Shown here piece by piece: positions 1 through 4,912 of a stretch of DNA of 6,699 nucleotides. A model generated the notes under the pieces. That model was given only the letters and a program-made list of their open reading frames with translations, was not told the origin of the DNA and did not search any database. Numbering within the stretch: position 1 is the stretch's first letter; each line of letters opens with the position of its first letter. The DNA is taken from the NCBI GenBank assembly GCA_030629475.1, contig DAOVOU010000119.1, positions 1-6,699 of the forward strand, in the 5' to 3' direction. The position numbers and the translations under genes were made by a program. Origin of the DNA: Desulfobacterales bacterium (lineage in GTDB: Bacteria; Desulfobacterota; Desulfobacteria; Desulfobacterales; C00003060).

Positions 1-1
1 A

Positions 2-280
2 AATAGCCTCATCTCAATTCCCTTTTTCGATCTTGGCGGCATCCTGGCAGATGATGAAGAAACAGAAGATGCCCTGCTATCCGAAGCAATAAGACTTGGC
101 AACAAACTAAAAGTAAACAACATAGAGCTCCGCCATATCCAATCACTTTCATGTCTAAATCCAAATGATGTTTTCCAATCATCCTTGAATCATGAGCAGT
201 GTTCCCAAACCAACTCAAGTAACGTTTTAAAGCCGGGCGAACCCGTAGAATTAAACAATAAAATCCAATCGATCCCGTAA
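2..280 (+). pseudogene. FemAB-like XrtA/PEP-CTERM-associated protein, internal fragment
   Basis: The frame is open from the left edge to a TAA at 278-280 (92 codons). It reads SLISIPFFDLGGILADDEE, then a helix-like stretch, then NNIELRH. This resembles the 'SlPFFdyGGilad...vELRh' block of the first GNAT-like domain of FemAB-family proteins found beside exosortase XrtA (family about 350 aa). The family is thought to transfer an amino-acid-like or acyl group during exopolysaccharide work; its substrate is not established. After about residue 55 the sequence turns Asn/Ser/Gln-rich and stops resembling the family, and the second GNAT domain is absent. The N-terminus lies outside the window. Right after the stop, deacetylase sequence begins, so the gene is cut short at its 3' side. 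I infer a remnant left by deletion or rearrangement. The family call rests on one motif block. Confidence 0.62.
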
Positions 281-320
281 ATCCTGTCTGACGAAAAACT
301 CGCCGAAGGCTACCTTTTTC

Positions 321-974
321 GTGCTCGGCTGGATAGCAGAACGCCTCCCTCACATAGTCCGAGAGATCCACACCCGTGGCCACGAAGTAGCCTCCCACGG
401 CTACTACCACAACCTGTGCAATCAACAATCACCTGATGCCCTAAAAAAAGACCTGGAAGACAGCAAGAAACTCCTGGAAGACATCCTCGGAGCCCCAGTT
501 TTCGGTTACCGCGCCCCGAGTTTTTCCATCACCCATGATATCCTGAAAATCATCGAAGACTGCGGCTATCTCTACGATTCAAGCTTTAATTCTTTCGGTA
601 TGCACGGCCGATATGGCCAGGTGGACCTAGCCCAAAATGAGAAAAAGGGCATGGCTGTGCCTATAAAAAGACCTCTCAAAACCTTTCCCAGGCAGATCGG
701 AAAATGGTCTTTTCTACATAGCAGATCTCTGTCTCAACAAGTCGAACAAAAGTTGGGAGTAGATGATTATCTGGAATGCGACTACGTTTCTCCTGCCGGC
801 CAGGTTGTAAACCTGTATGTGAGCTATTTCAGCAGCATGGAAGGCAAGGGATTTCACTCACCCCGAAACTGCATGCCGGGTTCTGGCTGGGACGTGGCCT
901 CTCTGGAACCGCTGGTGCTTGAAGTTCACTATTCAAAATCAATGCCTGTTGAGATCAATAACATGATTCTTTAA
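321..974 (+). CDS. Chimeric ORF: XrtA-type polysaccharide deacetylase middle fused to EpsI domain
   Basis: Residues 1-110 match the XrtA-associated polysaccharide deacetylase (NodB fold, DUF3473 type). They include LGWIAERLPHIVREI, the zinc-binding GHEVASHGYYH (His26, His30) and GYRAPSFSI (64-70). Residues from about 112 match EpsI: FPRQIGKW, GVDDYLECDYV, NLYVSYF and HSPRNCMPGSGW (179-190). The GTG at 321 is an internal codon of the deacetylase motif ATFFVLGW, so it is not a natural start. Family similarity continues upstream as ILSDE (281-295), then SPKATFF (300-320) after a frame change in the A-run 294-298. The first catalytic Asp motif (TIDVED) and the deacetylase C-terminal half are missing, so deacetylase activity is very unlikely. 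EpsI lacks its N-terminal membrane part and is stopped early by TAA 972-974. No ribosome binding site is visible. I read this as two joined remnants rather than a working fusion protein. Confidence 0.72.
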   Translation: MLGWIAERLPHIVREIHTRGHEVASHGYYHNLCNQQSPDALKKDLEDSKKLLEDILGAPVFGYRAPSFSITHDILKIIEDCGYLYDSSFNSFGMHGRYGQVDLAQNEKKGMAVPIKRPLKTFPRQIGKWSFLHSRSLSQQVEQKLGVDDYLECDYVSPAGQVVNLYVSYFSSMEGKGFHSPRNCMPGSGWDVASLEPLVLEVHYSKSMPVEINNMIL

Positions 975-1217
975 AAAGGTGCGGACAGTCAGGTTGTACT
1001 ATACTGGTACCAGTGCCGTGGCAGATTTATCCGATCTGAGTACACGGAAAAAATCTATCAAGTTCTTGATTCTATCTTTAAACGTCGGACAGATGGTTCA
1101 TTTATACGAGTTATGGGCCCTGCTCAAAATGGCAGAACCGAGTACACAACCAATTACCTTGCCGATTTCACGAAAGAGGTCATCCCAATCCTGGAAGAAT
1201 ACATCCCGGGAAGCTGA
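654..1217 (+). pseudogene. epsI: EpsI C-terminal domain remnant interrupted by an in-frame TAA
   Basis: The EpsI domain begins at about MAVPIKRPLKTFPRQIG and runs in one frame to TGA 1215-1217, broken only by TAA 972-974 after EINNMIL. Beyond it the same frame continues with 80 clearly EpsI-like codons: LYWYQCRGRFIRSEYTEK, RRTDGSFIRVM and ILEEYIPGS. In the family the position after 'vIl' is usually Gln followed by KG, so a single CAA to TAA change explains the stop. EpsI is the usual partner of exosortase XrtA, encoded next to it or fused to its C-terminus, with a periplasmic domain and an N-terminal membrane anchor. The anchor is absent here because deacetylase sequence precedes it. The exosortase gene starts 433 bases downstream, beyond a repeat island. 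The family is very likely right; inactivation is inferred from the stop and the missing 5' part. Confidence 0.82.
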
Positions 1218-1336
1218 GATATATGTTCACCGCCCACTCGCTGCGCTCGTTCGAGACGCAGGGCGCAGAGAGAAAAGACTATGATTCACCGCAGAGAACG
1301 CAAAGGACGCAGAGAAGAGAAAGAAACAGTTTTTTG

Positions 1337-1359
1337 TTTTTCGCTGAGAGTGCGAAAAA
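1337..1359. repeat. Small perfect hairpin TTTTTCGC / GCGAAAAA
   Basis: TTTTTCGC (1337-1344) pairs perfectly with GCGAAAAA (1352-1359) around a 7-base loop. It lies inside the repeat island. The stem is mostly A/T and no T-run follows on the + strand, so it is not a convincing terminator. It may be part of the island's secondary structure. Confidence 0.45.
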
Positions 1360-1410
1360 TAAAAAATTCGCTGCCCTTCGGCAAGAAAAACAATAGCATT
1401 GCTCCGCCGC

Positions 1411-1441
1411 CCCGGTGGAATACCCTGTGGATTCCACCGGG
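1411..1441. repeat. Perfect 11-bp inverted repeat at the centre of the repeat island
   Basis: CCCGGTGGAAT (1411-1421) is the exact reverse complement of ATTCCACCGGG (1431-1441), with a 9-base loop ACCCTGTGG. It lies roughly midway between the forward and reverse copies of the surrounding repeat, so it could be the apex of a larger folded element. No T-run follows, so a rho-independent terminator is not supported. A dispersed palindromic element is the simplest reading. Confidence 0.7.
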
Positions 1442-1650
1442 CATGCAGGCGGATGAGCGGTTTTCATTTGCCGTTATCTCCCGGCAAACGAAAAAAGTAA
1501 TTCTCTGCGCTCTCTGCGCTCTGCGGTGAGAAACACAATGAATTCTCTGCGCTCTTTGCGCCTCTGCGGTGAGTCTGTGTCAGTCTGTGTTTGTCTATGG
1601 CTGATCTATCCTCCGCGCTCTTTGCGTCTCTGCGGTGAGAAATTCCTAAA

Positions 1651-2505
1651 ATGATTAGGTCCTCAAAACCGATCTATTTCCAAATCCCCTTACTAAGCGG
1701 GTTATTCATTGCGCTCTACTTTCCCTTCATCCGTACCATGGTCCATGACTGGAATATTGACGCCAACTATTCCCACGGCTACCTGATCCCTTTCATCTCG
1801 GCCTTCATGATCTGGACCGCGAGAAAAGAATTGCGGGAGGTGGATATCTCGCTGAACAACTGGGGACTTGCTTTGATAGCTCTGGGTCTTGCACAGCTCA
1901 CGGTTGCCAAGATAGGCTCAGAACTTTTTCTCCAGAGGACCTCCATGGTCGTCCTCTTGTTTGGATTCTCACTTTTTCTTCTCGGAAAGGCCTTTACCAA
2001 AAAGATAAGTATCCCCATCCTGTATTTGATCTTCATGGTCCCTGTTCCGGCCATTATATGGAACAAGATAGCTTTTCCCATGAAGCTTTTTGCGTCATAC
2101 ATCGCCGCGAATGTCATCGATTGCATCGGTATAAGTATATTGAGAGAGGGGAATATCCTCCATCTCGCCAATACCACCCTGGAAGTGGCAGATGCCTGCT
2201 CGGGCCTCAGGTCCCTCACATCATTATTAGCCTTGAGCGCGGCCTTTGCTTATATCTTTGCGTTGAGAGTCACTAATAAATGGGTCCTCTTCTTTTCAGC
2301 CATTCCTATTGCTATAGCTGTAAACATCTTTCGGTTAACATTCACAGCGGTTTTGGCCCAAAGGTTCGGAGCCAAAGTAGCAGAAGGTTTTTTGCATGAA
2401 ATGTCAGGCATACTGGTCTTTGTTATCGCCTTTATTCTCCTTTTTTGTGTCTATTTGATCTTATCCAAACTTGAAAGACCAAAACCATTGCGTCAAAACC
2501 AATGA
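1651..2505 (+). CDS. xrtA: Exosortase A (EpsH-type transpeptidase)
   Basis: This is a polytopic inner-membrane protein of 284 aa, normal for an exosortase without a fused EpsI domain. Exosortases cleave proteins with a C-terminal PEP-CTERM sorting signal and are thought to attach them to surface polysaccharide. The catalytic signature is complete: Cys183 in VADACSGLRSL, Arg228 in NIFRLTF and His249 in FLHEMSG. The N-terminal NYSHGYLIPF motif (His42) is also present. About eight hydrophobic segments are visible, near residues 10-28, 44-56, 72-88, 97-113, 119-135, 190-206, 211-227 and 251-271. The ATG at 1651 is preceded by GGTGA (1634-1638), contributed by the last repeat unit; its spacing is long, so initiation signals are weak. 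The EpsI partner just upstream is broken and no PEP-CTERM substrate lies in the window. The XrtA subtype is inferred from the neighbours; another exosortase subtype cannot be excluded. Confidence 0.9.
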   Translation: MIRSSKPIYFQIPLLSGLFIALYFPFIRTMVHDWNIDANYSHGYLIPFISAFMIWTARKELREVDISLNNWGLALIALGLAQLTVAKIGSELFLQRTSMVVLLFGFSLFLLGKAFTKKISIPILYLIFMVPVPAIIWNKIAFPMKLFASYIAANVIDCIGISILREGNILHLANTTLEVADACSGLRSLTSLLALSAAFAYIFALRVTNKWVLFFSAIPIAIAVNIFRLTFTAVLAQRFGAKVAEGFLHEMSGILVFVIAFILLFCVYLILSKLERPKPLRQNQ

Positions 2506-2507
2506 AC

Positions 2508-2575
2508 TACCCCGCAGCAAGCTACGGGGTATCGCGTATCTGATTTTCACAATCTAAACGAAGCAAGCTTCGGGG
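2508..2575. repeat. Pair of REP-like palindromes sharing GCAAGCTWCGGGG
   Basis: Three bases after the exosortase stop, TACCCCGCAGC (2508-2518) pairs with GCTACGGGGTA (2521-2531) across a 2-base centre with one mismatch. A second palindrome, CGAAGC-AA-GCTTCG, spans 2559-2572. The two share a 13-base core with one difference (2517-2529 and 2563-2575). This looks like two copies of a dispersed palindromic element. The first could also protect the 3' end of the exosortase mRNA or stop transcription, but no T-run follows it. Confidence 0.62.
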
Positions 2576-2600
2576 AATTTAACCCAATAACTCACGAAAA

Positions 2601-2627
2601 TCTGTGTAATCTGCGTAATCTGTGGAT
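2601..2627. repeat. Three tandem imperfect 9-base repeats
   Basis: TCTGTGTAA, TCTGCGTAA and TCTGTGGAT follow one another without gaps. They are flanked by TTTAACCC (2578-2585) and TTAAACCC (2627-2634). This fits a common type of dispersed non-coding repeat. No coding role is apparent. Confidence 0.6.
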
Positions 2628-2666
2628 TAAACCCAAACCTTGTCTGTTCCGGAGATAACTTTCGAC

Positions 2667-2697
2667 GTTCCATGAGAAGGCATTTGAAACATGGAAC
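2667..2697. repeat. Perfect 8-bp inverted repeat GTTCCATG / CATGGAAC
   Basis: The arms are exact reverse complements separated by 15 bases. The tight palindrome TCCGCC-GA-GGCGGA follows at 2701-2714. Together they form a compact two-hairpin block in the intergenic region. This could be a dispersed palindromic unit or an operator; nothing in the sequence separates these options. Confidence 0.5.
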
Positions 2698-3075
2698 CCC
2701 TCCGCCGAGGCGGATTGAGGTTTCTCCCTTTCATCCCCGCCCGCCTCGTCTGATTCAAAAAAGTCGTCCACCATAAACAATGGGTAGCCGTTCACAGGAA
2801 CGAATTTCTCTTGACAACGTAACAATACTAGGGCGAACATAGGTGAAACTTGAACACCAGATACCGAAGGTTGTGGTAGTTTGCAGATGAAAAGCAGGGC
2901 GAAACCTATTTACCAAACTCAACAAACCCCAATATTGGATCCCCATGTAATCCAAGGGGGCGGAGCCTGCCCTGTAGAATAAGATTTGCCGACTATTGAA
3001 GATATCAATTCTTAATCGTAGACAGAAAAATGCTTTTTTACACAGACATGATCGTTACAACGAACTCAGCAACCT

Positions 3076-3081
3076 GGAGGG
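3076..3081 (+). promoter_or_regulatory. Strong ribosome binding site of the dehydrogenase/acetyltransferase gene
   Basis: GGAGGG lies six bases before the ATG at 3088. It is the clearest ribosome binding site in the window and fixes this start. It contrasts with the weak or absent sites before the exosortase and epimerase genes. Confidence 0.85.
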
Positions 3082-3087
3082 ACAACC

Positions 3088-4740
3088 ATGGTTAAAGTAG
3101 CTGTCGTTGGATCAGGTTATTGGGGCAAGAACCTCGTTCGCAATTTCCATGCCTTGGACTCTCTCCGAGCAATTTGTGACAACGATCCACAGGTGCTCAC
3201 CAGATTCCAGGATATGTACCAGGATATCCCAGCTGTCCATGATTTTGATAACCTACTGGATGGTCCTGGCCCACAGGTTGACGGTATTGTCATCTCCACC
3301 CCCGCAGAAACCCACTACGGCTTAGCGAAGAAAGGCCTTCTTGCCAGAAAACACGTTTTCGTGGAAAAACCGCTCTCTCTGACCGTAGAAGAGGCTCAGG
3401 AACTCGTGGAACTGGCACAACACAACCAACTGATCCTCATGGTGGGCCATATCCTTCAATATCATCCCGCAGTCATCAAGCTTAAAGAACTTGTTGATTC
3501 CGGAGAGTTGGGAAAGATCCAGTACCTCTATTCCAATCGCCTGAACATCGGCAAGATCAGGGTTGAGGAAAACATTCTCTGGAGTTTTGCGCCTCATGAC
3601 ATCTCGGTGATCCTCATGCTTCTGGGGGAAAGGCCTGAAACCGTCTATGCCACTGGAGGTAGCTACCTCCAGCAACGGATTCCAGACACCACCCTAACTG
3701 CCCTGGATTTTCCCAGCGGTGTCAAAGCCCACATTTTTGTCTCCTGGCTTCATCCGTATAAAGAACAGAAACTGGTCGTGGTGGGCGATAAGAAGATGGC
3801 TGTTTTTGATGACGTGAGTCAGGAAAAACTGCTGCTTTATCCCCATAAAATCCAGTGGCTCCAGCGCGTTCCTGTTGCCGCTAAAGCAGAAGCAGAGGTG
3901 GTGGCAGTGGATCAGGAAGAACCCCTCAGGGCTGAATGCCAGCATTTCTTGGAATGCGTTGCTCAGGGGCGGACTCCCAAGACGGACGGACGCGAAGGTG
4001 TCCGAGTGTTGCAAGTGCTTCAAGCATCACAGGAATCCCTTGATCAGGGTGGCTGCAAGATTGAATTGGTCCAGACTCCGAAATCAAGAACCGAAAGTCG
4101 ACAGATGCCCGAGATTATTGAATTGGAAACAAGCAAAAAACCAAAACCCGCGCAGGTTTTTATCCACGAATCCTCATACGTCGATGAAGGGGTCGAGATT
4201 GGCGCAGGTACCAGGATATGGCATTTTTCCCATGTCTTGACTGGATCTCGGATAGGACAAAATTGCAACATTGGCCAAAACGTGGTCATCGGACCGGATG
4301 TCACCATTGGGAATGGCTGTAAAATTCAGGACAACGTTTCCCTGTATAAAGGTGTAACCCTGGAGGACGAAGTCTTCTGTGGTCCGGCCATGGTATTCAC
4401 CAATGTTTACAACCCTCGGGCCCACATACGGCGTATGGATGAATTACGCCGCACTCTTGTGAAAAAAGGCGTCACATTGGGGGCCAACTGCACGATTGTC
4501 TGCGGTCACACCATTGGCCGCTATGCCTTTGTGGGTGCCGGAGCGGTGGTGACCAAGGATGTGCCTGATTATGCCTTAATGGCGGGTAATCCGGCTAGAC
4601 AGAAGGGATGGGTATGTTCCTGTGGAAATAAGATTATTTTGAACCGCAAAGAGGGAGTATGTCAGGTATGTGGGTGCAAGTATGAAAAGCTGGAAACCGA
4701 ACGTGGGCGACGTCATGTACGATGCCTTTCTGGCAAATAA
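3088..4740 (+). CDS. wbpB-wbpD: Fused UDP-sugar 3-dehydrogenase (WbpB-like) and N-acetyltransferase (WbpD-like)
   Basis: Residues 1-330 are a Gfo/Idh/MocA oxidoreductase: NAD-binding GSGYWGKN (8-15), FVEKPLSL (92-99) with the family Lys, and APHDI (168-172) with the likely catalytic His170. After a charged linker (about 330-355), residues 356-508 form a left-handed beta-helix acetyltransferase: IGAGTRIWHFSHV (371-383), hexapeptide turns such as IGQNVVIGPDVTIGNG, FTNVYNPRAHI and AGNPARQKGW. The tail has a zinc-ribbon-like CSCG (510-513) and CQVCGC (525-530). In the WbpA-B-E-D-I pathway, WbpB oxidises C3 of UDP-GlcNAcA and WbpD acetylates the 3-amino group after WbpE transamination, giving UDP-GlcNAc3NAcA in the cytoplasm. 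Joining both in one chain brackets the transaminase step. No WbpE or WbpA is seen here. The family call is strong; the exact sugar is inferred. The next gene is a 2-epimerase, 165 bases on. Confidence 0.9.
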   Translation: MVKVAVVGSGYWGKNLVRNFHALDSLRAICDNDPQVLTRFQDMYQDIPAVHDFDNLLDGPGPQVDGIVISTPAETHYGLAKKGLLARKHVFVEKPLSLTVEEAQELVELAQHNQLILMVGHILQYHPAVIKLKELVDSGELGKIQYLYSNRLNIGKIRVEENILWSFAPHDISVILMLLGERPETVYATGGSYLQQRIPDTTLTALDFPSGVKAHIFVSWLHPYKEQKLVVVGDKKMAVFDDVSQEKLLLYPHKIQWLQRVPVAAKAEAEVVAVDQEEPLRAECQHFLECVAQGRTPKTDGREGVRVLQVLQASQESLDQGGCKIELVQTPKSRTESRQMPEIIELETSKKPKPAQVFIHESSYVDEGVEIGAGTRIWHFSHVLTGSRIGQNCNIGQNVVIGPDVTIGNGCKIQDNVSLYKGVTLEDEVFCGPAMVFTNVYNPRAHIRRMDELRRTLVKKGVTLGANCTIVCGHTIGRYAFVGAGAVVTKDVPDYALMAGNPARQKGWVCSCGNKIILNRKEGVCQVCGCKYEKLETERGRRHVRCLSGK

Positions 4741-4821
4741 GAACCTGGTATACCGGAAATCACCTATTCTTTCAGATCTGGATTTGAAACCTAAGGGCTA
4801 TTGTCTAGTGATCGAACAGTT

Positions 4822-4912
4822 CTATCGCTTTTAGCTATTACCCTATCGCTTTTTGCCTTTCGCCTTGTGCCCTTCGCCATAATAAATCGCTATCAGCTAT
4901 GACCTATGAGCC
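4822..4912. repeat. Simple-motif direct repeats leading into the epimerase start
   Basis: The 165-base gap between the two sugar genes contains CTATCGCTTTT twice (4822-4832 and 4843-4853), then CCTTTCGCC (4856-4864) and CCCTTCGCC (4870-4878). It ends in GCTATCAGCTATGACCTATG, which includes the epimerase ATG. GCTATCAGCT (4889-4898) and CTATGAG (4904-4910) recur in swapped order at 6457-6473. These look like copies of dispersed repeats, one of which has come to carry a start codon. No ribosome binding site is visible here. Confidence 0.6.

Larger units (their letters stand above)
1226..1641. repeat. Island of dispersed ACCGCAGAG-type repeats in both orientations
   Basis: This gene-free stretch between the epsI remnant and the exosortase holds five copies of a roughly 30-base unit built on TCACCGCAGAG...CGCAAAG...CGCAGAGAA. 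Two are forward: 1226-1270 (interrupted by CCACTCGCTGCGCTCGTT) and 1286-1316. Three are reverse complement: 1501-1530, 1543-1572 and 1611-1638. The forward unit at 1286-1316 and the reverse unit at 1543-1572 agree at about 27 of 31 positions, so the island could fold into a large imperfect hairpin. Similar units are scattered through many environmental bacterial genomes; their function is unknown. The last copy ends 12 bases before the exosortase ATG. Open frames across the island consist of repeat sequence and are not credible genes. Confidence 0.8.
2506..3087. other. 582-base intergenic region with no recognisable gene
   Basis: Besides the palindromes and the 9-base repeats at its left end, the stretch holds three more inverted repeats. 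One is GTTCCATG (2667-2674) with CATGGAAC (2690-2697). One is TCCGCC-GA-GGCGGA (2701-2714). One is TTGGAT (2935-2940) with ATCCAA (2950-2955). AAACTCAACAAACCC at 2915-2929 recurs inside the epimerase gene at 5289-5303. The short open frames here have no start signals or recognisable motifs and look like chance. The region must hold any promoter for the downstream dehydrogenase gene, but I could not identify one with confidence. Confidence 0.6.

Noticed and set aside
979..1284. 101-codon open frame in frame 1 after the chimeric ORF
   Set aside because: It overlaps the EpsI C-terminal coding frame (975-1217) in a different frame, shows no motifs, and its 3' end is repeat sequence. The frame-3 translation is clearly EpsI.
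1411..1441. Rho-independent terminator after the epsI remnant
   Set aside because: The stem is strong, but the following bases are GCATGCAGGCGG rather than a T-run.
1281..1529. 82-codon + strand and 62-codon - strand open frames in the repeat island
   Set aside because: Both are translations of ACCGCAGAG repeats and the hairpins between them, with no start signal or family resemblance.
1226..1641. Possible CRISPR array
   Set aside because: Units are few, imperfect, of both orientations and irregularly spaced, with no uniform spacers and no cas genes.
2811..2840. TTGACA at 2811-2816 as a -35 promoter box
   Set aside because: The best -10 candidate at 17-18 bases (GAACAT) matches only three of six consensus positions, and the next gene starts about 250 bases later.
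2592..2955. Minus-strand open frames of 82 and 66 codons in the intergenic region
   Set aside because: They cover hairpins and repeats, overlap one another, and show no motifs or plausible ribosome binding sites.
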